Part shown: in pieces, positions 34,519 through 43,507 of the stretch
Position numbering within the stretch: position 1 is the first letter of the stretch
How the letters are laid out: each line of letters starts with the position of its first letter
DNA from: Cytophagaceae bacterium
GTDB lineage: Bacteria; Bacteroidota; Bacteroidia; Cytophagales; Cytophagaceae
Direction: 5' to 3'
NCBI GenBank assembly: GCA_025455005.1
Contig: JALONH010000003.1
Span: 62,001 to 126,000 of the forward strand
Length of the DNA stretch: 64,000 nucleotides
Notes under the pieces: model-generated
The model's input: only the letters and a program-made list of their open reading frames with translations
The model's database searches: none
Told to the model about the DNA's origin: nothing
Program-made: the position numbers and the translations under genes

Positions 34519-36534
34519 ATGGTAGGATTACGTTGGTCCTTTTTCGTTTTCTTTATTTGGATACTTACGAGCACATTCGCATGGGCTCAAGATGAAAAAC
34601 AATTAATTAAAGAAGCAGAAAATGCGCTAAAAAATGATAAAAAGGAAGAAGCTCTCGCGCTCTATTTAAAAGCGCACGCTAAAAACCCTTCAAATGCGCT
34701 AACCAATTATCAAATTGGGACTCTATACATAAAGGTTTCCAATACTCCATTAAAATCACTTCCTTATTTAGAGAAAGCTTTTCAATTAAATTCAAAAGTA
34801 AAAGATGATTTGCCCTTTTTCTTAGGGTTGTCGTACCAAATGAATTTAAAATTTGACGAGGCCATACAAACTTTTACCCAATACCGTTCCACAATTCCAA
34901 CATCAGATCCACGCTATAAAAAAATTTCCAGGTACATAGAAGAATGCCAAACAGGGAAAACATTAGTTGCTCAGCCCGTTCCGGTTAAAGTAGAGAATTT
35001 AGGAAACCTTATAAATGGAGAATTTTTTGATTTTGCCCCTGTCATTTCCGCGGACGAACAAGTGATGATTTTTACTTCAAGACGTCCGGGTTCTTTAGGT
35101 GTCCTTGATCCTACCACGGGTATGTATAATGAGGATATTTACATATCAACAAAGGTCAACGGAAAATGGTCTACCCCTAAAAATATGGGAAGTGTCGTTA
35201 ATACCGAAAACCATGACGCCAGTATTGGACTCTCTGCCGACGGTAAAACACTTTTCATTTATAGAGATGGTACAGGCTTGGGAGACATCTATTTTTGTAC
35301 CCGAACTAAAGACGACACTTGGTCTAAACCACGGCCTATTGAAGGTGAAGTGAACAATAGAAATTTCAATGAAAAAGATGTAGCCATTTCTCCGGATAAT
35401 TCTTTATTGTTTTTTTCATCTAATAGAGACGGTGGTTTTGGTGGCTTGGATATTTATATGGTCCAAAAAGATCAAAACGGGTTTTGGGGTAAACCGGTCA
35501 ATTTAGGTCCTGAAATCAATACTGCAGAAGATGAGGCTGGCCCGTTTATGGATTTTGATGGGCGTACACTTTATTTTTCCTCCAAAGCACATGAAGGGAT
35601 GGGGGGATTTGATATTTTTCAAACAGTCTTTGATTCAACAGCTCAAAAGTGGACCAAACCACTTAATCTGGGTTATCCAATCAATACTCCGTTTAATGAT
35701 ATCTACTTTGTATTGTCAGGTGATGGTTCACATGGATATTATGCGGCATCAAGGGAAGACAGCTATGGTCAATTGGATATATATCGAATCTCTATGCCTC
35801 CTCGTAAAGATCGGGATGAGTTGATTAAAAAAATGATGAAAATGAATTTGGTAGTGGAAGAACCGAAAGTAGTAGAGCCTATTGCAACAACCAATACTAC
35901 GGTTTATCCGGTCCGTTTAAAAGGTGTGATAAAAGATGCGGCTTCCGGGTTACCTATTGCCGCACAAATACAATTAACGGATGCAAAAGGGGTGGTTGTG
36001 TCCAGCACGACCACGACAGCAGATGGTTTATATAGTTTTGAAATTTCAAATAGCCAAATGTCGAACTATACCATAACCGGACAAAAAAACGGGTATTCCT
36101 ATGATACCAAATCGGTTTCTATTCCAGCCAATGGTCCCAATAGACAAGAATTAACTCAGAACTTGGCCATAAAAAAACTAGAAGTTGGGAATGTTTTTGT
36201 ATTGCGAAATATTTATTTTGATTTTGACCAATCTACAATAAAGTCGGAGTCGGAAAGAGAACTACAAATATTGCTTAAAATGCTACAAGATAATCCATCT
36301 TTAAAAATTGAGATCGGAGGACATACAGATAGTAAAGGTTCGGATAGTTATAATGAAAGTCTATCTAAACGAAGAGCACAAGCAGTTGTGCAATGGCTAG
36401 TTAACAAAGGTATCTCCAGAGATAGATTAAGTGCAAAGGGGTATGGTGAGTCAACTCCACTTGCTTCCAATGATGACGAAGAAGACGGTCGTGAAATCAA
36501 TAGACGTACAGAATTTAAAATTATTCAAAAGTAA
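34519..36534 (+). CDS. PorE-like outer-membrane-associated protein (TPR-PD40-CRD-OmpA), copy 1
   Basis: 671-aa envelope protein with a Sec signal peptide (VFFIWILTSTFAWAQ). Order of domains: TPR repeats (about 28-150), PD40/WD40-like beta-propeller repeats (about 170-430; SADEQVMIFTSRRPG, SPDNSLLFFSSNRDGGFGG), a carboxypeptidase-regulatory-like fold (about 460-545; VRLKGVIKDAASGLPI) and a C-terminal OmpA peptidoglycan-binding domain (about 565-671; GGHTDSKGSDSYNESLSKRRAQAVVQWL). That is the architecture of PorE (PG1058), which links the type IX secretion system to peptidoglycan. A similar paralogue follows 13 bp later. Whether this copy serves T9SS is inference. Confidence 0.85.
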   Translation: MVGLRWSFFVFFIWILTSTFAWAQDEKQLIKEAENALKNDKKEEALALYLKAHAKNPSNALTNYQIGTLYIKVSNTPLKSLPYLEKAFQLNSKVKDDLPFFLGLSYQMNLKFDEAIQTFTQYRSTIPTSDPRYKKISRYIEECQTGKTLVAQPVPVKVENLGNLINGEFFDFAPVISADEQVMIFTSRRPGSLGVLDPTTGMYNEDIYISTKVNGKWSTPKNMGSVVNTENHDASIGLSADGKTLFIYRDGTGLGDIYFCTRTKDDTWSKPRPIEGEVNNRNFNEKDVAISPDNSLLFFSSNRDGGFGGLDIYMVQKDQNGFWGKPVNLGPEINTAEDEAGPFMDFDGRTLYFSSKAHEGMGGFDIFQTVFDSTAQKWTKPLNLGYPINTPFNDIYFVLSGDGSHGYYAASREDSYGQLDIYRISMPPRKDRDELIKKMMKMNLVVEEPKVVEPIATTNTTVYPVRLKGVIKDAASGLPIAAQIQLTDAKGVVVSSTTTTADGLYSFEISNSQMSNYTITGQKNGYSYDTKSVSIPANGPNRQELTQNLAIKKLEVGNVFVLRNIYFDFDQSTIKSESERELQILLKMLQDNPSLKIEIGGHTDSKGSDSYNESLSKRRAQAVVQWLVNKGISRDRLSAKGYGESTPLASNDDEEDGREINRRTEFKIIQK

Positions 36535-36547
36535 AATCTCTACCCCC

Positions 36548-38458
36548 ATGAAACAGTACATTTCCATTGTGCTACTTTTAGTGTTATCTTTCACGGTGTC
36601 AAAAGCACAACAAGATTCTAAAGAACTCATTCGTTTAGGTGATAAGTTTCTAAAAATTAAACAGTATAGAAAAGCGTTACCATTTTTTGAACAAGTTTTA
36701 AAAACAGACTCAACGAATATCACTGCCGTTTACAAAGCTTCGATTTGTCATTTATATCGTTATTCAAAGGAGCAAGCACTTAAGGGATTTCAATTGGTTT
36801 ATCAAAAAGATTCTACTTACGACAAATACCTTTATTATTGGTTGGGACGAGCACACCATTTGAATTATTCTTTTGATAAGGCACTTTCGTTTTATTCAAA
36901 ATACAAAACAAAATTAACAAAATGGGATACGCGTCAAAAAGAGGTTGATTGGTACATGGAACAAGCCAGACGAGCCCGAGATTATGTCAATCATCCTAAA
37001 AATTTTTTAATAACTAACTTAGGGCCTAATATAAACAGTTCGTATTCTGAACACAGTCCGGTAGCCGCTCTTACCGATAGCCTCTTATTGTTTACTTCTA
37101 GAAGAGATAAAGTAAATACCAAAGAGGATTTAGATGGGGAACCATTTGAAGATATATTTGTAGTCCGTCGATTACCGGATGGAACTTGGTCTGCACCGGA
37201 ATTATTCGAAATAAACACATCTGGACATGATGCGTGTATACAATTTTTTGACAACGATCAAAAGCTATTTATCTATAGACAAACCCGAGGTGGAGACATC
37301 TATTACGTAGAAAAGAAAGAGGGTATATGGCAAAGTCCTAAAAAGTTTCCGGTAATCAATACTAGAGGGTTTGAGTCGGATGCTTTTATGACAGCAGATG
37401 GATCAACTGTTTATTTTGCTACCAATCGGTTTAAAAAATTAGGTGACTTAGATATTTATTATGTAAACAAAAAACCAGACAGTACTTGGTCAAAACCGAA
37501 AATGTTAAAAGGGAGCATCAACACAGACGAAGATGAGGATGCTCCTTTTATAAGTGCAGATGGTAAAACCATGTATTTTAGTTCCCGTGGTCATTCGAGC
37601 ATGGGCGGATATGATGTTTACAAAACCACAATGGGCGCGGATGGAAAGTGGTCGAAACCTGAAAATTTAGGTTATCCTATTAATACTCCGGATGATGATG
37701 TTTATTATTATCTATCGGCAGTAACCAATCATGCCTATATTTCTTCTTATCGCTCCGGTGGTTATGGAGAAAAAGATTTATATGAAATCACGCCGGTGGA
37801 ATCCGTCACTATTGCCGGTTCTATCGTAGAAGAAAAAACAAATAAGCCATTAGATGGCTATCAAATAGAATGGGTACCTATACAACCTGTATTTAGTGCC
37901 GCTTCTAGTTCCACTATAAGTTCAACCGGTTCCTATTCTACTGCCCTGATTTCAGCTAATCAATACATTGTAAATGTTAAAAAGGAAGGGAAAGTAGTTT
38001 ATCTGGATACATTGCAAGTGCCTGTTTTTGATACCGTAGGGGACACTCTGCATTATCCTATCCTAGTGCCCTTCCATGGAAATCCGGCCGATACTATTCC
38101 TCCACCGGTAATAAAACCAAAAGTATATACGGATAACGTATATTTTGCTAAAAAATCTCCTGAGTTAGACACAAAAACCAAAAAGCAATTGGACACTTTT
38201 ATTGCCTATGTTAAGCAGCATAAAGAAGTACAAGCCGTGATTTCAGGACACGCGGATGAAACCGGAGGAGTAGAGTTTAATAAGAAATTATCGGAAGCTA
38301 GAGCTCAGGCAGTATACGACTACCTGAAAACACATGGAGTACCGGTAGAACGTATTGAAATCCGTTCATTTGGAGATGCTAAGCCGGTAGGGGATAATAC
38401 AACAGAGGAGGGAAAAGCCCTGAATCGAAGAGTAGAAATATTTGCCGAATTATTATAA
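36548..38458 (+). CDS. PorE-like protein (TPR-PD40-OmpA), copy 2
   Basis: 636-aa paralogue of the preceding gene. The chosen ATG begins MKQYISIVLLLVLSFTVSKAQ, a normal signal peptide; longer in-frame starts lie inside the upstream gene. TPR repeats (about 25-150) are followed by PD40 repeats (SADGKTMYFSSRGHSSMGGYDVYK). A short beta-sandwich linker (ESVTIAGSIVEEKTNKPLDGYQ) and the OmpA domain (ISGHADETGGVEFNKKLSEARAQAVYDYL) complete it. The two copies are co-directional 13 bp apart and probably arose by tandem duplication. A terminator follows at 38465. Confidence 0.85.
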   Translation: MKQYISIVLLLVLSFTVSKAQQDSKELIRLGDKFLKIKQYRKALPFFEQVLKTDSTNITAVYKASICHLYRYSKEQALKGFQLVYQKDSTYDKYLYYWLGRAHHLNYSFDKALSFYSKYKTKLTKWDTRQKEVDWYMEQARRARDYVNHPKNFLITNLGPNINSSYSEHSPVAALTDSLLLFTSRRDKVNTKEDLDGEPFEDIFVVRRLPDGTWSAPELFEINTSGHDACIQFFDNDQKLFIYRQTRGGDIYYVEKKEGIWQSPKKFPVINTRGFESDAFMTADGSTVYFATNRFKKLGDLDIYYVNKKPDSTWSKPKMLKGSINTDEDEDAPFISADGKTMYFSSRGHSSMGGYDVYKTTMGADGKWSKPENLGYPINTPDDDVYYYLSAVTNHAYISSYRSGGYGEKDLYEITPVESVTIAGSIVEEKTNKPLDGYQIEWVPIQPVFSAASSSTISSTGSYSTALISANQYIVNVKKEGKVVYLDTLQVPVFDTVGDTLHYPILVPFHGNPADTIPPPVIKPKVYTDNVYFAKKSPELDTKTKKQLDTFIAYVKQHKEVQAVISGHADETGGVEFNKKLSEARAQAVYDYLKTHGVPVERIEIRSFGDAKPVGDNTTEEGKALNRRVEIFAELL

Positions 38459-38464
38459 TTACAA

Positions 38465-38497
38465 TACGGAAGAGTGTACCTCTTCCGTAAACTTTTT
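38465..38497 (+). terminator. Terminator after the PorE-like pair
   Basis: Perfect 10-bp stem TACGGAAGAG-TGTAC-CTCTTCCGTA followed by AACTTTTTC, starting seven bases after the stop of copy 2. Confidence 0.75.
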
Positions 38498-38507
38498 CAT
38501 TACGACC

Positions 38508-38515
38508 TATTTTTG
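38508..38515 (+). promoter_or_regulatory. -7 promoter element for menG-porT
   Basis: TATTTTTG matches TAnnTTTG and lies between the preceding terminator and menG, 33 bp before the ATG. A clear -33 TTG is not visible. An AGGAG-like ribosome site (AGGAGC) precedes the ATG. Confidence 0.45.
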
Positions 38516-38548
38516 TGTAATATTGTGCTCCCATTCAAACAGGAGCAT

Positions 38549-39268
38549 ATGAAGCCGTATCAAGACGAAAGCACCGGAAAACGGGAGCAAGTTGAGTTGA
38601 TGTTTAATAAAATATCCCCTAAGTATGATATATTAAACAGAGTATTAAGTTTAGGTATCGATACCATTTGGAGAAAAAAAGCACTGGATTTAATAAAAGC
38701 AGATAAACCTCAATTTATTTTAGATGTTGCAACTGGAACGGCAGATTTGGCAATCGAGGCTGCTGAGCGACTTCAACCGGGTAGAATTATTGGCGTGGAT
38801 ATAGCAGAAGAAATGCTCGAGGTGGGGAGAGGTAAAATCAAGAAAAAGAATTTAGATAAAATTATACAATTACAAAAAGGAGATTCTGAACAATTACCGT
38901 TTGAAGACAATATTTTTGATGCCGTTATCGTTTCTTTTGGGGTTCGAAACTTTGAGCACTTAGAAGTTGGACTTAAGGATATTCATAGAGTATTAAAACC
39001 GGGCGGAAAACTAATGATATTAGAGTTTTCCCAACCACAAAAAGCACCCTTTAAGCAATTGTATACCTTCTATTTCAAAAATATACTGCCTTTAATAGGT
39101 AAAATCGTTTCAAAAGATACGGCAGCCTATACCTATTTACCGGAGTCGGTAGAAGCGTTTCCTTTTGGAGAAAAGTTTCTTTTCATTATGCAAGCTTGCG
39201 GATTTGAAACTAAAGTAAAAAAAGAATTCACCTTTGGGGTTTGTACAGCCTATGTAGGGGTAAAATAG
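38549..39268 (+). CDS. menG: Demethylmenaquinone methyltransferase MenG/UbiE
   Basis: 239-aa SAM-dependent methyltransferase performing the last step of menaquinone synthesis. I start at MKPYQDESTGKREQVELMF, preceded by AGGAGC; an upstream in-frame start would add 25 unrelated residues and pass through the promoter region. Motif I is ILDVATGTADLAIEA. The UbiE signatures FNKISPKYDILNRVLSLG and RVLKPGGKLMILEFSQP are present. Bacteroidota use menaquinone, so MenG is the likely activity. It lies nine bases before porT, a gene order common in the phylum. Confidence 0.95.
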   Translation: MKPYQDESTGKREQVELMFNKISPKYDILNRVLSLGIDTIWRKKALDLIKADKPQFILDVATGTADLAIEAAERLQPGRIIGVDIAEEMLEVGRGKIKKKNLDKIIQLQKGDSEQLPFEDNIFDAVIVSFGVRNFEHLEVGLKDIHRVLKPGGKLMILEFSQPQKAPFKQLYTFYFKNILPLIGKIVSKDTAAYTYLPESVEAFPFGEKFLFIMQACGFETKVKKEFTFGVCTAYVGVK

Positions 39269-39277
39269 TAATAAAAT

Positions 39278-39973
39278 ATGAATGTTTGGATGAAATATAA
39301 AGTACTTGTTTTTTTATTCGTACAACTTACATCGGTTTTCGTTAGCCAAGCACAAGATCCTAGGTGGACCAATTTGCCTACTTACGATGACAAAACCCTT
39401 CATTATGGTTTTTCTCTTGGAATGAATAATACAGGATTTAAAATTAGAGAAAGCAATACTTATTTTTCAGACTCATTAACCAGTATATACCCCAAACGGA
39501 CCTTTGGGTTCTCCTTAGGATTTATCGTTAATTTACGTTTGCACGACCATTTTGATTTACGTTTGTTACCGACAGTAGCTTTTTATGAGCGATCGGTTCA
39601 ATATTCTTATGCCAATTCGTTTGAATTACAAACATTAGAATCTACTATGTTGGAGTTCCCATTATTGTTAAAATATAAATCTCAGCGTCGACGAAATTCC
39701 AGAATGTATCTAGTAGGAGGTTTTAAAGGATGTATTGAAGCAGGTTCGAAGAAAAGAGAAAGAAAACAGACAGAATTACGCGCTAATAATTATGATTTTA
39801 CCTTTGATTGGGGGGTAGGCTTTGATTTTTACTTCCAATTATTCAAATTTTCGCCGGAAATAAGGTTCTCTCACGGAATAGTGAATATGTTGAGCCAAGA
39901 TCCGAACATTTACAGTGAAAGTTTAACTCGAATGAGCACCCATACAGTGACAATTTATCTCCATTTTGAATAG
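39278..39973 (+). CDS. porT: PorT, type IX secretion outer-membrane protein
   Basis: 231-aa protein with signal peptide (VLVFLFVQLTSVFVSQAQ). It then forms an eight-strand-type outer-membrane barrel, with LHYGFSLGMNNTGFKIRES, FDLRLLPTVAFYERSVQYSY, STMLEFPLLLKYKSQRR and WGVGFDFYFQLFKFSPEIRFSHG, and a C-terminal aromatic strand ending FE. This matches PorT/SprT proteins needed for T9SS in Porphyromonas and Flavobacterium. The menG-porT order supports the call. The exact role of PorT in the secretion machine is not settled. Confidence 0.85.
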   Translation: MNVWMKYKVLVFLFVQLTSVFVSQAQDPRWTNLPTYDDKTLHYGFSLGMNNTGFKIRESNTYFSDSLTSIYPKRTFGFSLGFIVNLRLHDHFDLRLLPTVAFYERSVQYSYANSFELQTLESTMLEFPLLLKYKSQRRRNSRMYLVGGFKGCIEAGSKKRERKQTELRANNYDFTFDWGVGFDFYFQLFKFSPEIRFSHGIVNMLSQDPNIYSESLTRMSTHTVTIYLHFE

Positions 39974-39998
39974 TTTTTTGTGTATAAAATTTAATGTT

Positions 39999-40032
39999 TT
40001 GTATATTAAATGGGAGAATTTTTATATATTTG
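39999..40032 (+). promoter_or_regulatory. Promoter of the T9SS-sorted protein gene
   Basis: TTG at 39999-40001 (within GTTTTG) and an exact -7 box TATATTTG at 40025-40032, 23 bp apart. The predicted leader is about 70 nt, long and AT-rich, before the ATG at 40111. Confidence 0.6.
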
Positions 40033-40110
40033 AGGTACGATTGATTCGGTTCTTTCAAAACTACTAATACAATCTAATTAAACTAAACAATTAAAACCAG
40101 GTTATTACTT

Positions 40111-40992
40111 ATGAAAAAAGTTTTACTATCGTTATCTATTTTAGCTTCATCTTTATTAGCTAATGCACAAGTTTGGACAGCTGATTTAAGCAAAGAAGGT
40201 GCAGGTGGCCCTACTACACCGGCATATTTTGGAGCTAATACTGCGGGTTACACAACAGCTAAAACCTCTGGACAAAATAATGTTGTGTTAACAAGAAGTA
40301 CTGCCGGTACCAATAATTTTGAATCTATGTCATTCACAATTAATGATGGTGAAAACCCTCAAATAATTAATTTGTCTGGAACAGGAAATGCCGTTATTAA
40401 CGTAACTTTTTCTTCTTCAACAGCAGCAAGATTAAGAGTTGATATTAAAGATGTTAATGGTTATGTTTCTAACTTTGCCGCTGCTACTTTTACAGGTTCA
40501 GCAACTTCTGTAACGCACACATTTGTAATTAATCCAAGAGACGCGTATTCTCCTGCAGGTGCAGTAACAGGTTCTTGTACTCCTAGTGTAGCAAACCCTT
40601 GTTTATTGGATTTAACTCAAATTGTTGAAATATTATTTTCATTAAATGATGGTTCCGCAATAACTGAAAATGAAGTTGTAAATATTACGGCTATTTCAGC
40701 AGGAGCTCTTTCTACTTCTACAAAAGCTGCAAACATCGCTTCTTCTGTAGTATTCCCTAACCCTGCTTCTGACGCAGTATTTGCTAACTTAAACTTAAAG
40801 GCTTCTAATGATGTAACAGTAGTGGTTACGGATTTAATGGGCCGTCAAGTAGCTACAAGATCTTTCGGTCGTGTAACTGAAATCAACAATGCTGAAATCT
40901 TCAACGCTGCTTCTTTAGCTAAAGGTATGTACACTGTTACGTATGTATTAGATGGTACTCCGGCTAAATCTGATTTAGTAGTAGTGAAGTAA
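40111..40992 (+). CDS. Secreted protein with type IX secretion C-terminal sorting domain
   Basis: 293-aa protein with signal peptide (MKKVLLSLSILASSLLANAQ) and a beta-rich central domain of about 190 residues. It carries a C-terminal type A T9SS sorting domain (about 215-293): VFPNPASDAVFANLNL, VVVTDLMGRQVATRSFG, SLAKGMYTVTYVLDG and the terminal KSDLVVVK. It should be exported by Sec, then moved over the outer membrane by T9SS. The central part has no recognised enzyme motif; it may be a carbohydrate-binding-like sandwich (inference). It stands alone, with its own promoter and a strong terminator. Confidence 0.88.
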   Translation: MKKVLLSLSILASSLLANAQVWTADLSKEGAGGPTTPAYFGANTAGYTTAKTSGQNNVVLTRSTAGTNNFESMSFTINDGENPQIINLSGTGNAVINVTFSSSTAARLRVDIKDVNGYVSNFAAATFTGSATSVTHTFVINPRDAYSPAGAVTGSCTPSVANPCLLDLTQIVEILFSLNDGSAITENEVVNITAISAGALSTSTKAANIASSVVFPNPASDAVFANLNLKASNDVTVVVTDLMGRQVATRSFGRVTEINNAEIFNAASLAKGMYTVTYVLDGTPAKSDLVVVK

Positions 40993-41011
40993 TTCACCAA
41001 CCATAATTATT

Positions 41012-41058
41012 ATACGAAAAAAAGACGCTTCTTAACGGAAGCGTCTTTTTTTTCGTAT
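41012..41058. terminator. Strong bidirectional hairpin terminator
   Basis: ATACGAAAAAAAGACGCTTC and its complement flank a TTAACG loop, giving a stem of about 20 bp with one unpaired T, containing A-tract and T-tract. It follows the T9SS-sorted gene by 19 bp and precedes the next ATG by eight bp. Confidence 0.85.
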
Positions 41059-41066
41059 ATACCTAC

Positions 41067-42329
41067 ATGAAACTACTGGTTCTGGGCATAGGCAGATCCG
41101 CCACTACACTCCTGAAATACATTCATGAAGTTCTCCTCCCTCAAGGGGTTGCTTGTATCGCCGTGGATCAATCGGAAAGTCTCGTTCAACAACGTAAAGC
41201 TTTGTTTCCCTCTATTCAATTTTCAACTCAACCCTATGAAACTTTTCTGACTCAATCGGATATCGTTATTTCCCTCTTACCGCCTACCCACCACATAAAC
41301 GTTATCCAACAATGCCTCCATTATCAAAAACATTTTTTCTCTGCTTCTTACGCCACCCCTGAGATAAAAGCGCAACATTTACCCGCTCTTCAACAAAATA
41401 TACTCATTGCCATGGAAGCCGGATTAGATCCCGGTATTGATCACATGTCCTGTCTAGCGTTGATTGATTCCATACGTCAACAAGGTGGACTCCTCCATGC
41501 CATACACTCGTATACCGGTGGACTTCTCCATCCTACTGCGTTTGACTCACCATGGAAATATAAAGTCTCTTGGAACCCGCAAAATATAGTATTAGCCGGT
41601 CAAGGTCCCCCCGCTACTTATTTAGAAAATGGATCTATTCATCGTCTTTCATATACTCAATTGTTTAAACAAACGACGACTTGGAACATTAACAACGATT
41701 CGTATGAAGGATATTATAACCGAGACTCCCTTTCGTACATCCCTCTTTACGACATTGAAGGAATTCAAACGTTTGTTCGGGGTACTCTTCGGTATCCCGG
41801 ATTTTGTTCTGCATGGGCAGAATTAATAGACTCCGGTGCTACTGATGCTATGACTTCTTTACCGGCTCACATACAAACGGAAAAGGCGTTTTGGGCCTAT
41901 TACCGTTCGACTTCATCGGATACGTATCATCCTTATCGCGTTGCTCTTGGTGCTGAAGCGTCCGACCTTTTACCCGATCATTGTATTACACCGGCGCTAG
42001 TACTACAACACCTTGTAGTTAAATATTGGAAGTTACTTCCCGCGGATCAAGATCGTGTTGTTATGTTGCACCAAATCGAATATACACTCGACCATCAAAC
42101 ATATAAAAAGACCAGTCATTTAGTGGTGGATGGAACAGATGCTTCATACACCGCGATGGCAGCTACTGTTGGCCTTCCTTTAATCTTTTGGGTAGAACTG
42201 TTTCTTCAACAAAAATATAGGGAACGAGGTGTTCAATTGCCGTTGCAACCTAAAGTGTACCAACCGATTTTATCGAAATTGGAAGCAAAGGGAATCGCCT
42301 TTCAGGAGTATACCCAAAGGTTGACTTAA
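41067..42329 (+). CDS. Saccharopine dehydrogenase-like oxidoreductase
   Basis: 420-aa protein with an N-terminal Rossmann domain (MKLLVLGIGRSATTLLKYI) and the saccharopine dehydrogenase C-terminal fold. MEAGLDPGIDHMSCLALIDSI and YTGGLLHPTAFDSPWKYKVSWNP are typical of the glutamate-forming saccharopine reductase type. In lysine metabolism this enzyme interconverts saccharopine and aminoadipate semialdehyde plus glutamate. No partner lysine gene is in the window, so the pathway is unproven. The ATG lies eight bp after the terminator hairpin, leaving almost no space for a promoter downstream of it. Confidence 0.82.
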   Translation: MKLLVLGIGRSATTLLKYIHEVLLPQGVACIAVDQSESLVQQRKALFPSIQFSTQPYETFLTQSDIVISLLPPTHHINVIQQCLHYQKHFFSASYATPEIKAQHLPALQQNILIAMEAGLDPGIDHMSCLALIDSIRQQGGLLHAIHSYTGGLLHPTAFDSPWKYKVSWNPQNIVLAGQGPPATYLENGSIHRLSYTQLFKQTTTWNINNDSYEGYYNRDSLSYIPLYDIEGIQTFVRGTLRYPGFCSAWAELIDSGATDAMTSLPAHIQTEKAFWAYYRSTSSDTYHPYRVALGAEASDLLPDHCITPALVLQHLVVKYWKLLPADQDRVVMLHQIEYTLDHQTYKKTSHLVVDGTDASYTAMAATVGLPLIFWVELFLQQKYRERGVQLPLQPKVYQPILSKLEAKGIAFQEYTQRLT

Positions 42330-42344
42330 TTTTTTTTACCTTTG
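42321..42344 (+). promoter_or_regulatory. Candidate promoter giving a leaderless rnhA message
   Basis: TACCTTTG at 42337-42344 matches TAnnTTTG exactly and ends five bases before the ATG at 42350. A TTGAC at 42321 is only 13 bp upstream, shorter than usual. Transcription would start at about the start codon. Confidence 0.45.
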
Positions 42345-42349
42345 TCAAT

Positions 42350-42802
42350 ATGATTACAATATACACCGATGGCGCTTCTCGTGGAAATCCCGGCCCTGGA
42401 GGCTATGGCGTCGTTTTACTTTACCAACAACACCGAAAAGAATTGAGTGCCGGTTACCGATTGACTACCAATAATCGGATGGAATTACTGGCAGTTATTA
42501 CGGGGCTGGAGGCATTAAAAAATCCGGGACAATCCGTAAAAATTTTCTCTGATTCTAAATATGTAATTGATGCGGTTGAAAAGGGTTGGTTATTGGGTTG
42601 GGTTAAAAAGAATTTTAAAGATAAAAAAAACGAAGACCTGTGGCGCCGGTATCTTAGGGTGGCGTCTAAGCATGCTGTATCCTTTCAATGGGTACGTGGG
42701 CATGCGGGAAATACAGAAAATGAACGTTGTGATGTTTTAGCTACAACTGCCGCTGATGCACCCAACCTCCCTCCGGACATTGGCTACGAAGAAGGAATGT
42801 AA
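42350..42802 (+). CDS. rnhA: Ribonuclease HI
   Basis: 150-aa RNase HI degrading RNA in RNA-DNA hybrids. The catalytic carboxylates D7, E45, D68 and D128 and the flexible-loop H118 are all present (YTDGASRGNPGPGGYG; NNRMELLAV; IFSDSKYVIDAV; WVRGHAGNTENERCDVLA). The basic handle region GWVKKNFKDKKNEDLWRR is complete. The length is standard. It is followed six bases later by the tRNA methyltransferase gene. Confidence 0.96.
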   Translation: MITIYTDGASRGNPGPGGYGVVLLYQQHRKELSAGYRLTTNNRMELLAVITGLEALKNPGQSVKIFSDSKYVIDAVEKGWLLGWVKKNFKDKKNEDLWRRYLRVASKHAVSFQWVRGHAGNTENERCDVLATTAADAPNLPPDIGYEEGM

Positions 42803-42808
42803 TGCATT

Positions 42809-43507
42809 ATGTTTCAGTTTAAACAATTTTTAATTCTACAGGATAAAACCCCGATGAAGGTATGTACCGATGCCTGTCTTTTTGGTGCATGGGTTCCAAT
42901 AGAAAATACGAATACAATTTTAGATATTGGTACGGGTACCGGACTATTAGCTTTAATGGCGGCTCAACGGTCTTCTGCTCACATTACGGCTATCGAACCG
43001 GATGGGCAAACCTATCATCAAGCTCAAGAAAATGTTACAGCATCGTCTTGGCATCAACGGATTCTATTGGTACATCAATCCTTAGAAGAATACGTTCTGT
43101 CGAACCAATTGAAATCGTTTGATACCATTTTGTGTAATCCTCCTTTCTTTTCTAATTCTATTATCAGTTTAGATAGACGTAAAGCGGCAGCCCTTCATCA
43201 GACAACTTTAACCCATGAGACTTTGGCAAAAGGGATACAGCAACTATTGTCTCCGACAGGTCAGGCATTTGTTTTAACCAGTGTATATGAAACAAAACGT
43301 TTGCTGGAAGCTTGTAATAAAGAAGCACTACAGGCGTCAGTAGTTCTTGAAATCTGGGCTACTCCTATAAAATATATTCGAACGGTTGTGTTGGTACAAA
43401 AAAAAACTATTCTATCGCAAGTAGAGAAAATGATTATTAAATCGGAAGACAATACGTATACCGATTTATTTAAAAAAATTCTTCAACCGTATTATCTACA
43501 TTTTTAA
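42809..43507 (+). CDS. trmN6: tRNA1(Val) (adenine37-N6)-methyltransferase-like protein
   Basis: 232-aa class I methyltransferase. Motif I is ILDIGTGTGLLALMAAQR. Motif IV is NPPF (ILCNPPFFSNSI), the signature of N6-adenine methyltransferases such as YfiC/TrmN6, which modifies A37 of tRNA1(Val). The N-terminus FKQFLILQDKTPMKVCTDACLFGAW is typical of YfiC. ATG is used at 42809, six bases after rnhA. The 3' end overlaps the opposing aminotransferase gene by 12 bases. Confidence 0.88.
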   Translation: MFQFKQFLILQDKTPMKVCTDACLFGAWVPIENTNTILDIGTGTGLLALMAAQRSSAHITAIEPDGQTYHQAQENVTASSWHQRILLVHQSLEEYVLSNQLKSFDTILCNPPFFSNSIISLDRRKAAALHQTTLTHETLAKGIQQLLSPTGQAFVLTSVYETKRLLEACNKEALQASVVLEIWATPIKYIRTVVLVQKKTILSQVEKMIIKSEDNTYTDLFKKILQPYYLHF

